Shown here piece by piece: positions 43,897 through 53,883 of a stretch of 64,000 bases of DNA (positions within the stretch are counted from its first letter, which is position 1; each line of letters opens with the position of its first letter). Both the position numbers and the translations under genes were made by a program. The stretch spans positions 1 through 64,000 of the forward strand of contig NZ_JAQZSM010000016.1 of the NCBI RefSeq assembly GCF_028745735.1, in the 5' to 3' direction. The notes below the pieces were generated by a model. That model did not search any database. It was not told the DNA's origin and saw only the letters and a list, made by a program, of their open reading frames with translations. This DNA is from Roseinatronobacter alkalisoli (lineage in GTDB: Bacteria; Pseudomonadota; Alphaproteobacteria; Rhodobacterales; Rhodobacteraceae).

Positions 43897-45717
43897 TCAG
43901 GCGCTGGCTTTGGCCTGGCGCTTGCGTTCATGCGGGTCAAGGAAGCGTTTGCGCAGCCGGATGGCGTTTGGCGTCACTTCGACCAGTTCATCATCATCGA
44001 TATAGGCGATCGCCTGTTCCAGCGACATGATGGTGGGCGGGGTCAGTTTTACCGCATCATCGGTGCCGGAGGCGCGCACATTGGTCAGTTTCTTGCCCTT
44101 CAGGGGGTTCACTTCCAGATCATTGTCGCGCGAATGTTCGCCGATGATCATGCCCTGATAGACCGGTTCCTGGGGATTGATGAACATGCGCCCGCGATCT
44201 TCGAGGTTCCACAGCGCATAGGCGACGGCGGTGCCATCCTCCATGGAGATCAGCACCCCTTCGCGGCGGCCCGGAATTGCCCCTTTATAAGGTGCCCATT
44301 CGTGGAACACGCGGTTCAGAACCCCGGTGCCGCGCGTGTCGGTCAGGAATTCGCCGTGATAGCCGATCAACCCGCGCGACGGGACATGCGCGATGATGCG
44401 CGTCTTGCCTGCGCCTGCGGGTTTCATTTCGACCAGTTCGCCCTTACGCGGGCCGGTCAGCTTTTCGATGACAGTGCCGGTATATTCGTCATCGACATCG
44501 ATTGTGGCTTCCTCGATCGGTTCCAGCCGCTGGCCGTCTTCGTTGCGCATCAGCACGCGAGGGCGCGAGATGGACAGTTCGAACCCTTCGCGGCGCATGT
44601 TTTCGATCAGCACGCCCATTTGCAATTCGCCACGGCCTGCCACCTCGAAGGCTTCGCCGCCTGGTGTGTCACTGACTTTGATCGCTACGTTCAGTTCTGC
44701 TTCACGCATCAGGCGTTCGCGGATGATGCGGCTTTGCACCTTGGAGCCGTCACGGCCGGCAAGGGGCGAATCATTGATGCCGAAGGTGACGCTGATAGTC
44801 GGCGGGTCGATGGGCTGTGCATCAAGTGCTGTTTCGACATCCAATGCACAGAGGGTGTCGGCAACCGTGGCTTTCGACATGCCGGCAAGGGTCACGATGT
44901 CGCCTGCTTCGGCAGCGTCGATGGGTTGTTGGCCAAGGCCGCGAAAGGCCAGAACCTTGGTGACGCGGAATTGTTCGAGCTTCTTGCTGTCGCGCGACAG
45001 CGCCTTGATGGTTTCGCCTGCCTTCAGCGTGCCGGATTCAACACGGCCGGTCAGGATGCGGCCCAGATAGGGATCCGCCGACAGGGTAGTGGCCAGCATG
45101 CGGAACGGTTCCGCGCGCGCCGCAACTTGTGCAGGGGCGGGCACATGGGCCACGACAAGGTCGAACAATGCCGACATGTCCTTGCGCGGACCGTCAAGTT
45201 CCGCATCGGCCCAGCCATTGATGCCGGAGGCGTAAAGCACAGGGAAATCAAGCTGTTCATCGCTGGCGCCCAGATTGGCGAACAGGTCGAATACCTCATC
45301 CAGTGCGCGGTCGGCGTCGGCTGCGGGTTTGTCCACCTTGTTGAGAAGGACAATCGGACGCAGCCCCAGCGCCAACGCTTTGGATGTCACGAATTTGGTT
45401 TGCGGCATAGGGCCTTCGGCAGCATCGACCAGCAGAACAACGCCATCGACCATGGACAGGATGCGTTCCACCTCTCCGCCGAAATCGGCGTGGCCGGGGG
45501 TGTCCACGATATTGATGCGCGTGTCTTTCCATTCAACCGACGTGGCTTTGGCCAGAATCGTGATTCCGCGTTCGCGTTCCAGATCATTGCTGTCCATTGC
45601 GCGTTCAGTGGTGGCCTGATTTTCGCGGTAGGTGCCCGATTGCTTCAGAAGTTCATCGACAAGTGTCGTCTTGCCGTGGTCAACGTGGGCGATAATCGCG
45701 ATATTGCGAAGGTCCAT
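43897..45717 (-). CDS. typA: ribosome-associated GTPase TypA/BipA
   Basis: A 606-residue translational GTPase. G1 is AHVDHGKTT, with RERGITI, then DTPGHADF (G3) and NKVDK (G4); EF-G-like domains III and V follow and the C-terminal domain is unique to BipA. It helps 50S assembly and growth under stress or cold. The start ATG at 45717 gives the canonical [18 protein letters not shown] long antisense open frame across the gene is a shadow. Confidence 0.96.
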   Translation of the reverse strand: MDLRNIAIIAHVDHGKTTLVDELLKQSGTYRENQATTERAMDSNDLERERGITILAKATSVEWKDTRINIVDTPGHADFGGEVERILSMVDGVVLLVDAAEGPMPQTKFVTSKALALGLRPIVLLNKVDKPAADADRALDEVFDLFANLGASDEQLDFPVLYASGINGWADAELDGPRKDMSALFDLVVAHVPAPAQVAARAEPFRMLATTLSADPYLGRILTGRVESGTLKAGETIKALSRDSKKLEQFRVTKVLAFRGLGQQPIDAAEAGDIVTLAGMSKATVADTLCALDVETALDAQPIDPPTISVTFGINDSPLAGRDGSKVQSRIIRERLMREAELNVAIKVSDTPGGEAFEVAGRGELQMGVLIENMRREGFELSISRPRVLMRNEDGQRLEPIEEATIDVDDEYTGTVIEKLTGPRKGELVEMKPAGAGKTRIIAHVPSRGLIGYHGEFLTDTRGTGVLNRVFHEWAPYKGAIPGRREGVLISMEDGTAVAYALWNLEDRGRMFINPQEPVYQGMIIGEHSRDNDLEVNPLKGKKLTNVRASGTDDAVKLTPPTIMSLEQAIAYIDDDELVEVTPNAIRLRKRFLDPHERKRQAKASA

Positions 45718-45788
45718 AACAAAAGTGCCTTTTCATGCTGCGCCGCCGCATTAGCCGAAGATTGCCTGAAATGCCAGCCCTGATCGCG

Positions 45789-46391
45789 TTACGTTGCGAT
45801 ATAATGGTCACGGCGATGATTGATGGCCAGTATCGCATTCAGCACTATCGCGCCCAGCAGTGACCACAGGACCAGATCAGGAGGCAATATCAGGAATGCG
45901 ACAGCAAACAGCACCAGATCGAAGCCCAGTTGTACCAGCCCCGCACGCCAGCCGAAGCGTTCCTGCAGGTCATAGGCCACAATGCCCACGCCGCCGAGGC
46001 TGGCGCGGTGGCGGAAAATGGCCAGCAGCCCGGCACCGGTAATCATGCCGAACAGCACTGCCGCAACGGCGGGGTTTTGCGGGATCACGGTGACCAGATC
46101 GCCCATGAACCCCGACATGACCGAAATCAGCGTGACCGAGATCAGCGTCTTGATGGTGAATTCCGGTCCCAGCCTGTGCCATGCCAGAACGTAGAACGGA
46201 ATATTGATGACAAAGAAGACCGGCCCGAAACCCCATCCTGTCGCATAGGCGATCAGCACCGCCAATCCGGCGGTCTGGCCGGTGACCAGCCCCGCACCGG
46301 TCAGCACCAGAATTCCGAAAGCGCACATGGCGGTCCCGAAGACCAGCCCTTGTGCATCTTCTATGCGGGTATGGCGGGGGGTATCGGTCAT
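45789..46391 (-). CDS. YitT-family membrane protein
   Basis: A 200-residue protein with about six helices, including GLVFGTAMCAFGILVLTGAG and the YitT-like GQTAGLAVLIAYATGWGFGPVFF and ASLGGVGIVAYDLQ. Function unknown. The start ATG at 46391 lies 4 nt after the stop of the SMR gene, so the two are probably one operon. It lacks the cytosolic DUF2179 domain of longer YitT proteins. Confidence 0.8.
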   Translation of the reverse strand: MTDTPRHTRIEDAQGLVFGTAMCAFGILVLTGAGLVTGQTAGLAVLIAYATGWGFGPVFFVINIPFYVLAWHRLGPEFTIKTLISVTLISVMSGFMGDLVTVIPQNPAVAAVLFGMITGAGLLAIFRHRASLGGVGIVAYDLQERFGWRAGLVQLGFDLVLFAVAFLILPPDLVLWSLLGAIVLNAILAINHRRDHYIAT

Positions 46392-46395
46392 GCGG

Positions 46396-46719
46396 TCAGA
46401 CCCTGGCGCTGAACAGGTTGATGACAAGAATGCCCGCGATGATAAGCGAAATCCCGATGATGGCGGGCGCATCCAGTTTCTGTCCGAAGATGATCCAGCC
46501 CAGAAAGGAAATCAGGCAGATGCCAAGCCCCGCCCAGATGGCATAGGCAACGCCAACCGGGATTATGCGCAGCACCAGCGACAGCAGCCAGAATGACAGC
46601 GCATAGGCCAGAATGGCCCCCGTCGCGGGGAACAGGCGTGTCATGCCATCGCTGGCTTTCAGTGCTGTCGTGCCCAGCGTTTCGAACATGATGGCGATTG
46701 CCAGATAAAGCCAGTGCAT
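46396..46719 (-). CDS. SMR-family small multidrug/guanidinium-type exporter
   Basis: A 107-residue four-helix protein. The essential Glu is in AIMFETLGTTALKASDGMTR (helix 1), followed by GVAYAIWAGLG (helix 3) and IIGISLIIAGILVINLFS (helix 4), the classic EmrE signature rather than SugE/Gdx. It probably acts as a dual-topology dimer exporting lipophilic cations. The ATG at 46719 gives the usual M-x-W-L-Y-L-A-I-A-I start. It lies 10 nt after the M48 gene. Confidence 0.9.
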   Translation of the reverse strand: MHWLYLAIAIMFETLGTTALKASDGMTRLFPATGAILAYALSFWLLSLVLRIIPVGVAYAIWAGLGICLISFLGWIIFGQKLDAPAIIGISLIIAGILVINLFSARV

Positions 46720-46729
46720 TGCGTATCCT

Positions 46730-47461
46730 TCAGAAGGAGCGACCCGCTGCCATGTCGGCAACCGCGCGTTCGATTTCGCGCAGGCGTTCGGCGTTGGGCG
46801 GGTGGGTTCCCAGAAACTGGTTGCCTGGGTCGGGGATGCGGCGGAACAATGCGGCTGCGGCCAGCGGGTCATACCCCCCGCGTGCCGCAATCAACGCACC
46901 GAGGCGGTCGGCTTCCAGCTCGAACGGTTTGGAATACCGCCTTGCGCCGACAGTGGCACTTGCATTGACGATGCGCTGCGCGGTGGGCTGGTCTGCGCCG
47001 GACAATGTGGCCACCAACCCGCCCAGAAGCGCGCCGGTCATCGCCTGATTCTGCATGCGTGGCAGGTGGTCGGCAATGTGATGCGCCGCCTCATGCCCGA
47101 AAATCAGCGCAACTTCGTCCGCGCTGCGCAGCTCACGCAGCAACGCTTCGGTAAAGGCGATAATGGGCCGCCCCTGTGCATCGCGGGTGTGAAAGGCATT
47201 TGGCGGCTGGCCGGGCCGGTCGTCCAGGACAACGTTGAAATTGCAGTCCAGATGCGGGCTGCGTTCGCGGCAGACCTGTGTGGCGACGGGGCGCATACGC
47301 GCCACGACAGCGCCGAATTGGCTGCGGGTGACGGCTGGTCCCGGTGCTGTGGTGGCCGCGGGCGGTGGCGGGGCCAGAACAACCGGGGCCATCTGGCAGG
47401 CCGACAGCAGCAAAAACGCGCCGAGGGCCGCGCCTTTGCGAAGAAGATGGGGAATCTGCAT
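46730..47461 (-). CDS. M48-family metalloprotease lipoprotein
   Basis: A 243-residue periplasmic lipoprotein (signal with LLLSAC lipobox, Cys22) with the zinc motif HEAAH in IFGHEAAHHIADH and the third-ligand segment FELEADRLGA. It resembles the BepA/LoiP group involved in outer-membrane protein quality control. It starts the M48-SMR-YitT run on the minus strand. Confidence 0.88.
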   Translation of the reverse strand: MQIPHLLRKGAALGAFLLLSACQMAPVVLAPPPPAATTAPGPAVTRSQFGAVVARMRPVATQVCRERSPHLDCNFNVVLDDRPGQPPNAFHTRDAQGRPIIAFTEALLRELRSADEVALIFGHEAAHHIADHLPRMQNQAMTGALLGGLVATLSGADQPTAQRIVNASATVGARRYSKPFELEADRLGALIAARGGYDPLAAAALFRRIPDPGNQFLGTHPPNAERLREIERAVADMAAGRSF

Positions 47462-47558
47462 CGGGTTTGTCCTGTGTGCACTTATCGCATCATCTAGCTG
47501 GCAAGCGCGGGCAGGGCAACAAAGCAAAGATCACAGCTTCGCGCAGGGCATAGAAAGA

Positions 47559-47579
47559 GGGGGCAGATGCCCCCTTTTT
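47559..47579. terminator. rho-independent terminator between icd and the M48 gene
   Basis: GGGGGC-AGAT-GCCCCC (47559-47574) is followed by TTTTT on the plus strand and by TCTTTCT on the minus strand. As icd is read on the minus strand and ends at 47604, this is its likely terminator. Confidence 0.65.
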
Positions 47580-47603
47580 CACGTCGGTTCAGTGCAGTGT
47601 GGG

Positions 47604-48815
47604 TCAGGCCAGTGCCTTGTTCAGGTATTCATCAACCTTTTCCAGATAGCCCATGGTGGTCAGCCATTTCTGGTCAGGTCCGACCAGAAGCGCCAGATCT
47701 TTGGTCATGAACCCGTCTTCGACAGTCTGGACAGTCACCTTTTCCAGCGTTTCAGCGAATTTCAGCAGCTCTGCATTGTCATCCAGCTTGGCGCGGTGCT
47801 TCAGGCCGCCGGTCCATGCAAAGATCGACGCGATGGAGTTGGTCGAGGTTTCCTTGCCCGCCTGATGCTGGCGGTAATGGCGGGTGACTGTGCCATGCGC
47901 GGCCTCTGCCTCGACGATCTGGCCATCGGGGGTCATCAGCTGGCTGGTCATCAGGCCAAGGCTGCCAAAGCCCTGCGCAACCGTGTCGGACTGCACATCG
48001 CCATCATAGTTCTTGCAGGCCCAGACATAGCCGCCCGACCATTTCATCGCGCAGGCCACCATGTCATCGATCAGACGGTGTTCATAGGTGATGCCCGCTG
48101 CCTTGAACTTGTCGGCAAATTCGGCCTCGAATACTTCCTGGAACAGGTCTTTGAAGCGCCCGTCATAGGCCTTCAGAATGGTGTTCTTGGTGGACAGATA
48201 GACCGGCCAGCCGCGCGCCAGGCCATAGTTCATGGACGCCCGCGCGAAATCGCGGATCGAATCGTCAAGGTTGTACATCGCCATGGTGACACCGGCACCG
48301 GGGGCCTGGAACACTTCATGTTCGATGGTTTCGCCGTCATCGCCCACGAATTTGATCGTCAGCTTGCCCGCGCCCGGAAAGCGGAAATCGGTCGCGCGAT
48401 ACTGGTCGCCGAATGCGTGGCGGCCCACGACGATGGGCTGTGTCCAGCCGGGAACAAGGCGCGGTACATTGCGGCAGATGATCGGTTCGCGGAAAATGAC
48501 GCCGCCCAGAATGTTGCGGATGGTGCCGTTGGGCGAACGATACATGCGCTTCAGACCGAATTCTTCGACGCGGTCTTCATCGGGGGTGATGGTCGCGCAT
48601 TTGACGCCTACACCATATTGCTTGATGGCATTGGCGGCATCAACGGTGATCTGGTCGTCGGTGCGGTCGCGTTCTTCAATGCCCAGGTCGTAATATTTCA
48701 GGTCAATATCCAGATAGGGCAGGATCAGTTTCTTCTTGATGAAATCCCAGATGATCCGGGTCATTTCATCGCCGTCAAGTTCCACGACCGGGTTTGCTAC
48801 CTTGATCTTGCTCAT
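47604..48815 (-). CDS. icd: NADP-dependent isocitrate dehydrogenase
   Basis: A 403-residue homodimeric-type IDH (eukaryote-like), converting isocitrate to 2-oxoglutarate. It has [17 protein letters not shown] (10-26), YKSPNGT-like [14 protein letters not shown] with the substrate Ser, and [12 protein letters not shown] for metal binding. [14 protein letters not shown] supplies the NADP motif. The start at 48815 follows AAAGGCGAGGA. Monocistronic here. Confidence 0.95.
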   Translation of the reverse strand: MSKIKVANPVVELDGDEMTRIIWDFIKKKLILPYLDIDLKYYDLGIEERDRTDDQITVDAANAIKQYGVGVKCATITPDEDRVEEFGLKRMYRSPNGTIRNILGGVIFREPIICRNVPRLVPGWTQPIVVGRHAFGDQYRATDFRFPGAGKLTIKFVGDDGETIEHEVFQAPGAGVTMAMYNLDDSIRDFARASMNYGLARGWPVYLSTKNTILKAYDGRFKDLFQEVFEAEFADKFKAAGITYEHRLIDDMVACAMKWSGGYVWACKNYDGDVQSDTVAQGFGSLGLMTSQLMTPDGQIVEAEAAHGTVTRHYRQHQAGKETSTNSIASIFAWTGGLKHRAKLDDNAELLKFAETLEKVTVQTVEDGFMTKDLALLVGPDQKWLTTMGYLEKVDEYLNKALA

Positions 48816-48975
48816 GTGATCCTCGCCTTTTTGGAATGAGTCGATTTGCGCCCTCATACCCTATTCATTGCGGGATGCAAAGTACTGTATGCCGTTGTAT
48901 ACGAAAAATATGCGGGGCTGTACTGCCCAGCCGGTGCGGCCTGTTACGCAATACGACGCGGCAGGCGCAGTCCGT

Positions 48976-49635
48976 TCAGCGGGTGCTTTCTGTCAGCCGG
49001 TGTGCAACATAGCTGGAAACCGTGTTCAGCATGGGCTGCATATGGGTTTCTTCGTCCTTGAAGAAATGGTCCGCGCCCTCGATTTCGGAATGCGTGATCG
49101 TGATGCCACGCTGTTCCTGCAGTTTGGATACCAGTGTGCGGGTGTCGCGCGGCGGCGCTACGCGGTCGGCGCTGCCATTGATAATCAACCCGGATGCCGG
49201 GCAGGGGGCGAGAAAGCTGAAATCATAAAGATTCGCCGGCGGGGCCACCGAAACGAAACCGGTAATATCGGGGCGGCGCATCAGAAGCTGCATGCCGATC
49301 CATGCGCCAAAGCTGAACCCCGCAACCCAGCAATGGCGCACATTATGCGACAGGGCCTGCATGTAATCGAGCGCGGCAGCGGCATCGGACAATTCGCCCA
49401 CGCCCTGATCATATTCGCCCTGCGACCGGCCGACGCCGCGGAAATTGAACCGCATCACCGAAAAGCCCATCTTGTGAAAGGCGTAATGCAGGTTGTAGAC
49501 AACCTTGTTGTTCATGGTGCCGCCGAATTGTGGATGCGGGTGCAACACAATGGCAATCGGGGCGTCACGGTTGGGCTGCGGGTGATAGCGGCCTTCAAGG
49601 CGGCCTTCAGGGCCGGGGAAAATGATCTCGGGCAT
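48976..49635 (-). CDS. alpha/beta hydrolase next to iscR
   Basis: A 219-residue soluble hydrolase. Elements are VLHPHPQFGGTMNN (oxyanion loop), RFNFRGVGRSQGEYDQGVGE, the nucleophile in AGFSFGAWIGMQ, acid in INGSADRVAPP and the His in GADHFF. It matches the COG2945 group, substrate unknown. It is divergent from iscR, sharing a region with the Irr-type box. Confidence 0.85.
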   Translation of the reverse strand: MPEIIFPGPEGRLEGRYHPQPNRDAPIAIVLHPHPQFGGTMNNKVVYNLHYAFHKMGFSVMRFNFRGVGRSQGEYDQGVGELSDAAAALDYMQALSHNVRHCWVAGFSFGAWIGMQLLMRRPDITGFVSVAPPANLYDFSFLAPCPASGLIINGSADRVAPPRDTRTLVSKLQEQRGITITHSEIEGADHFFKDEETHMQPMLNTVSSYVAHRLTESTR

Positions 49636-49717
49636 GGGCTTACCTGTCGGGATTATGTGGCATCGGCGCGGCAACGGAAAATAGTAGGTCAGGGATGTAC
49701 AGCGGCTGCATGTATTC

Positions 49718-49746
49718 TTGACTCTTTCCTATGGTATATTTAGAAG
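49718..49746 (+). promoter_or_regulatory. candidate promoter of the iscR-suf operon
   Basis: TTGACT (49718-49723) with TAGAAG (49741-49746) at 17 bp. The -10 match is poor, but it sits within the Irr-type box, so binding there would compete with RNA polymerase. The iscR ATG is 194 nt further on, leaving a long leader or a second promoter. Confidence 0.35.
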
Positions 49747-49755
49747 AATTCTAAA
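49739..49755. promoter_or_regulatory. Irr-type iron control element
   Basis: TTTAGAA-GAA-TTCTAAA is a perfect 17-bp inverted repeat (7+3+7), matching the ICE/Irr-box consensus TTTAGAA-N3-TTCTAAA known from alphaproteobacteria. It lies upstream of iscR, where iron- and heme-status control of Fe-S assembly by Irr is expected. No other exact copy was noticed in the window. Confidence 0.75.
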
Positions 49756-49939
49756 TCATCCGTTGTCGGCGGGATTTTGCCAGCTGTTTGGCCGCATAGA
49801 CTTAGGCGCGTGGCCTGCCCGCGTCAACCTTTAAGCTGGTGCTGCGGCGCAATGACGGGCTATGAAACTCTGTCGGCGGTGCTGCGGGTATGATTGCGAC
49901 AGGGCTGCGGTTTGAGGACAGAATTCGGGGGACAGGGGA

Positions 49940-50398
49940 ATGAAGCTTTCCACCAAGGGGCGGTATGCCATGGTTGCGCTGATAGATCTGGCACTTGCGC
50001 CAGAGGGAAAGCTGATTTCCCTGAATGAGATTTCAGTGCGTCAAAGCGTGTCGCTGGCCTATCTGGAGCAGCTTTTCGTGAAGCTGCGCCGCGCGGGGCT
50101 GGTCGAATCAGTACGCGGCCCCGGGGGCGGGTACCGCCTGGCGCGCGGGGCGGACAGTATCCGCGTGTCCGAAGTGCTGGAAGCGGTGGATGAAACCGTC
50201 AGCGCCATGCATTCCGGCGCGGGCGCATCCGGCGGGGTGTCGGGGTCGCGGGCGCAATCGCTGACCAACCGCTTGTGGGAGGGGTTGTCGGCACATGTCT
50301 ATGTTTTCCTTCATCAGACCCGGCTGTCGGATGTTGCGGGTAACAGCCTGACCCCTTGTCCGGCAGTTCCAACATTATTCGAGGTCGTGGATGAATAG
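49940..50398 (+). CDS. iscR: Rrf2-family regulator IscR (cysteine-poor type)
   Basis: A 152-residue winged-HTH regulator: MKLSTKGRYAMVALIDLALA, then SVSLAYLEQLFVKLRRAGLV (recognition region) and SVRGPGGGYRL (wing). In E. coli-type IscR three cysteines (92, 98, 104) hold the cluster. Here the same segment reads AMHSGAGASGGVSGSRAQSL with none of them, and the only Cys is C140 near the C-terminus. Rhodobacter IscR is known to be of this unusual type and to repress Fe-S genes. It heads the operon iscR-desulfurase-sufBCD-sufS. Confidence 0.92.
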   Translation: MKLSTKGRYAMVALIDLALAPEGKLISLNEISVRQSVSLAYLEQLFVKLRRAGLVESVRGPGGGYRLARGADSIRVSEVLEAVDETVSAMHSGAGASGGVSGSRAQSLTNRLWEGLSAHVYVFLHQTRLSDVAGNSLTPCPAVPTLFEVVDE

Positions 50399-50400
50399 AT

Positions 50401-50457
50401 AGGGGCGCTGCCCCGTCACCTGCGGTGACTCCCCGGGATATTTGGGCCAGACTGAAA
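50401..50457 (+). repeat. dispersed GC-hairpin repeat, copy 3
   Basis: GGGGCGCTGCCCC is followed by the second hairpin GTCACC-TGC-GGTGAC and the tail GGGATATTTGGGCCAGACTGA. It lies between iscR and the desulfurase gene, inside the operon. Confidence 0.7.
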
Positions 50458-50469
50458 TACTAAGGAACC

Positions 50470-51519
50470 ATGATGCGCCGTGTCTATCTGGATTATAATG
50501 CCACCACGCCGTTGCGGCCGGAGGCGCGCGCGGCGATGGTTGCGGCGATGGATGTCACGGGAAACCCGTCTTCGGTGCATGCGGAGGGGCGGCGCGCCCG
50601 CGCGTTGATCGAGAAGGCGCGTGCGCAGGTCGCAGCGGCACTGGGGGCAGAGGGGGCCGAGATTGTCTTCACTTCCGGGGCGACAGAGGCTGCGGCGCTG
50701 GCGCTTGGGGGCCGCGGATTGTCGGGCGCCATGATCGAGCATGAGGCAGTGCGCGCCTGGAGTGATGACGCGCTGGAGGTGGACGCGCAGGGGCATGTGT
50801 ACCCATCCGCGCCGGAGCGCGCGACATTACAGCTGGCGAATTCGGAAACCGGTATCGTTCAGGACCTGCCTGCGGGGTTGGCGGTCAGCGATCTGACACA
50901 GGGGTTTGGCAAGCTGCCCTTCGCGTTCAACTGGCTGAATGTGCAGATGGGGCTGGTTTCGGCGCATAAGCTGGGCGGGCCGAAAGGCATTGGCGCGCTG
51001 GTCATGGCCCCGGGGACAGAACTGGCCGCGCAGTTGAAGGGCGGGGGCCAGGAAATGGGCCGCCGTGCGGGTACAGAGAATGTCATCGGCATAGCAGGTT
51101 TCGGCGCAGCGGCGGAAGCAGCGTCACGCGATCTTGCCAATGGGGTCTGGAAAGATGTATCTGTAATTAGAAATATTCTAGAAGAGGCTCTGGACAGTGC
51201 TGCAAGCAAGACTATTTTAGTCGGGAAAGATGTGCCACGTTTGCCCAACACGCTTTGCCTGGCGACACCGGGCTGGAAGGGCGAATTGCAGGTGATGCAG
51301 ATGGACCTTGCCGGGTTCGCTATTTCCGCAGGGTCCGCCTGTTCATCGGGTAAGCTGCGGGCATCGGCGGTGCTGCAGGCGATGGGGTATGACGCGGCCA
51401 CTGCGGCGGGGGCGATTCGTGTGTCGCTGGGGCCGGATGTGACGGAAGAGGATGTGCTGCGCTTTGCTGAGGCATGGCTGAAGGACTACCGCCGCGTTGC
51501 TGCAAGGGGCGCGGCCTGA
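50470..51519 (+). CDS. cysteine desulfurase, NifS/IscS type
   Basis: A 349-residue class-V PLP enzyme. PLP Lys167 is in VSAHKLGGPKG, His91 in IEHEAV stacks on the cofactor and the sulfur-carrying Cys is in SAGSACSSGK. N-terminal YLDYNATTPLRPEA is typical of IscS/NifS. It is shorter than E. coli IscS (404), with a reduced middle. The operon thus has two desulfurases, this one and sufS at the far end. Codons at ~51150-51185 are unusually AT-rich. Confidence 0.88.
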   Translation: MMRRVYLDYNATTPLRPEARAAMVAAMDVTGNPSSVHAEGRRARALIEKARAQVAAALGAEGAEIVFTSGATEAAALALGGRGLSGAMIEHEAVRAWSDDALEVDAQGHVYPSAPERATLQLANSETGIVQDLPAGLAVSDLTQGFGKLPFAFNWLNVQMGLVSAHKLGGPKGIGALVMAPGTELAAQLKGGGQEMGRRAGTENVIGIAGFGAAAEAASRDLANGVWKDVSVIRNILEEALDSAASKTILVGKDVPRLPNTLCLATPGWKGELQVMQMDLAGFAISAGSACSSGKLRASAVLQAMGYDAATAAGAIRVSLGPDVTEEDVLRFAEAWLKDYRRVAARGAA

Positions 51520-51566
51520 ATTGAGAGAGCGCCGCCCGCGGGGCTGGCGCGAAGAAGGGAAAAGAC

Positions 51567-53078
51567 ATGGTTGCATTGGATGAAACCCAGCTGCGCGAAG
51601 GTGTGGACCGCGAGACTGTCGAAACCGTGCAGTCGATGGCGGGCACATATAAGCATGGCTGGGAAACCGATATCGAGATGGAATTCGCCCCCAAAGGGCT
51701 GAATGAGGATATCGTGCGCCTGATTTCGGAAAAGAACAAGGAGCCGGAATGGCTGCTGGAATGGCGGCTGGAGGCCTATCGGCGTTGGCTGACCATGGAA
51801 TCCCCCGATTGGGCGATGCTGAAGATTCCGGAGATCGACTATCAGGAGCAGTATTATTACGCGAAACCGAAATCCATGGTTGAAAAGCCGAAATCCCTAG
51901 ATGATGTGGATCCCAAGCTGCTGGAAACCTATGCGAAACTGGGCATTCCGCTGAAGGAGCAGATGATCCTTGCGGGTGTCGAGGGCGCGGATGAGGGCCG
52001 CAAGGTGGCCGTCGATGCGGTGTTTGATTCCGTGTCCCTTGGCACCACCTTCAAGGACGAGCTGAAGAAGGCGGGCGTCATCTTCTGTTCCATCTCGGAA
52101 GCGGTGCAGGACCATCCCGATCTGGTGAAGAAATATCTTGGGTCTGTCGTGCCGCAGAATGACAATTACTTTGCCGCGCTGAATTCGGCCGTGTTTTCCG
52201 ATGGCAGCTTTGTCTATATCCCTGCCGGTGTGAAATGCCCGATGGAATTGTCGACCTATTTCCGCATCAATGCCGAAAATACCGGCCAGTTTGAACGCAC
52301 ATTGATTGTGGCGGAAAAAGGGGCTTCTGTCAGCTATCTTGAAGGGTGTACTGCGCCCAAGCGGGACACGACGCAGTTGCATGCCGCCGTGGTTGAAATT
52401 GTCATTCTGGAAGATGCAGATGTCAAATATTCGACAGTGCAGAACTGGTTTCCCGGTGATGAAAACGGCAAGGGCGGGATCTACAACTTCGTCACCAAAC
52501 GCGCCGATTGCCGTGAGGACCGCGCCAAAGTGATGTGGACGCAGGTGGAAACGGGTTCGGCCATCACATGGAAATACCCGTCCTGCATTCTGCGCGGGGA
52601 TGACACGCAGGGTGAGTTTTATTCGATCGCCATCGCCAATAACTGGCAACAGGCCGACACCGGCACGAAAATGGTGCATCTGGGTAAGAATTCACGCTCA
52701 CGTATCGTGTCGAAGGGGATTTCGGCAGGCCATGCGCAGAATACCTATCGGGGCCTTGTATCGATGCACCCGAAAGCGACGAATTCGCGCAATTACACGC
52801 AATGCGACAGCCTGCTGATCGGCGACAAATGCGGCGCGCATACGGTGCCTTATATCGAAGTGCGCAATGCATCGAGTCGGGTAGAGCATGAAGCGACAAC
52901 CTCCAAGGTGGATGACGACCAGCTGTTCTATTGCCGCCAACGCGGGATGGATGAGGAAGAGGCGGTCGCGCTGGTTGTGAACGGGTTCTGCAAGGAGGTG
53001 TTGCAGGAACTGCCGATGGAATTCGCCATGGAAGCGCAGGCGCTGGTTGCGATCTCGCTGGAAGGGTCAGTGGGCTAA
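51567..53078 (+). CDS. sufB: Fe-S cluster scaffold protein SufB
   Basis: A 503-residue subunit of the SufBC2D scaffold where clusters are built. It begins with a helical N-terminal part ([17 protein letters not shown]) and has the beta-helix core ([20 protein letters not shown]). Conserved [17 protein letters not shown] holds the cluster-assembly Cys, and [20 protein letters not shown] a further conserved block. Length and motifs are standard. Confidence 0.96.
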   Translation: MVALDETQLREGVDRETVETVQSMAGTYKHGWETDIEMEFAPKGLNEDIVRLISEKNKEPEWLLEWRLEAYRRWLTMESPDWAMLKIPEIDYQEQYYYAKPKSMVEKPKSLDDVDPKLLETYAKLGIPLKEQMILAGVEGADEGRKVAVDAVFDSVSLGTTFKDELKKAGVIFCSISEAVQDHPDLVKKYLGSVVPQNDNYFAALNSAVFSDGSFVYIPAGVKCPMELSTYFRINAENTGQFERTLIVAEKGASVSYLEGCTAPKRDTTQLHAAVVEIVILEDADVKYSTVQNWFPGDENGKGGIYNFVTKRADCREDRAKVMWTQVETGSAITWKYPSCILRGDDTQGEFYSIAIANNWQQADTGTKMVHLGKNSRSRIVSKGISAGHAQNTYRGLVSMHPKATNSRNYTQCDSLLIGDKCGAHTVPYIEVRNASSRVEHEATTSKVDDDQLFYCRQRGMDEEEAVALVVNGFCKEVLQELPMEFAMEAQALVAISLEGSVG

Positions 53079-53124
53079 AGCCCAGAGGAATATGGCGCGC
53101 AGCGCCTGAGGTAAGGAAAAGAAT

Positions 53125-53883
53125 ATGCTGGAAATCAATAACCTGCACGCGGAACTTGAAGACGATTCCGAGGTGAAGATCCTCAAGGGTCTGTCGCTGA
53201 CCATCAACCCCGGAGAGGTGCATGCCATCATGGGGCCGAACGGGTCGGGCAAGTCCACCCTGTCCTATGTCCTGTCGGGCCGTGATGGTTATGAAGTCAC
53301 CCAAGGCGGCGCCACGCTGGAAGGGGCTGATCTGCTGGAGATGGAGCCAGAGGAACGTGCGGCCGCTGGCCTGTTTCTGGCGTTCCAGTATCCGGTTGAA
53401 ATTCCGGGTGTTGGCAACATGACCTTTTTGCGCACGGCGGTAAACGCGCAGCGCAAGGCGCGTGGCGAAGAAGAACTGTCAGCCGGTGAGTTCCTGAAAA
53501 TCATCCGCGCGAAAGCCAAGGAATTGCAGATCGATGCGGATATGCTGAAACGCCCGGTCAATGTGGGCTTTTCGGGTGGCGAGAAGAAGCGCAACGAAAT
53601 CCTGCAAATGGCGATGCTGGAACCCAAGATGTGCATTCTGGACGAAACCGATTCCGGTCTGGATGTGGATGCGATGAAACTAGTCAGCGACGGCGTGAAC
53701 GCGCTGCGCGATGCGGGCCGGTCCTTTCTGGTCATCACCCATTACCAGCGCCTGCTGAACCATATCAAACCCGATTTTGTCCATATCATGAGTGAGGGGC
53801 GCATCATCAAGTCGGGCGGCCCCGAACTGGCGCTGGAAGTCGAAGAGAACGGCTATGCAGACCTGATGGCGGAGGCAAGCTGA
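53125..53883 (+). CDS. sufC: Fe-S assembly ATPase SufC
   Basis: A 252-residue ABC-type ATPase without membrane domain. Walker A is MGPNGSGKSTLS, the signature NVGFSGGEKKRNEI and Walker B CILDETDSGLD, where SufC's characteristic ETDSGLD replaces EPTAGLD. It powers SufBCD conformational change. Its stop overlaps the sufD start (TGATG). Confidence 0.96.
   Translation: MLEINNLHAELEDDSEVKILKGLSLTINPGEVHAIMGPNGSGKSTLSYVLSGRDGYEVTQGGATLEGADLLEMEPEERAAAGLFLAFQYPVEIPGVGNMTFLRTAVNAQRKARGEEELSAGEFLKIIRAKAKELQIDADMLKRPVNVGFSGGEKKRNEILQMAMLEPKMCILDETDSGLDVDAMKLVSDGVNALRDAGRSFLVITHYQRLLNHIKPDFVHIMSEGRIIKSGGPELALEVEENGYADLMAEAS

Noticed and set aside
43858-45783. A 641-codon plus-strand open frame
   Set aside because: It is antisense to typA, whose GTPase motifs and length are unambiguous; the frame is rich in His, Arg and Cys, typical of a GC-rich shadow.
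47235-48839. A 534-codon plus-strand open frame
   Set aside because: Antisense to icd and the M48 gene; no motif, no ribosome site.
49735-49740. TATATT as the iscR -10 with TTGACT as -35
   Set aside because: The spacing would be 11 bp, too short for a sigma-70-type promoter.
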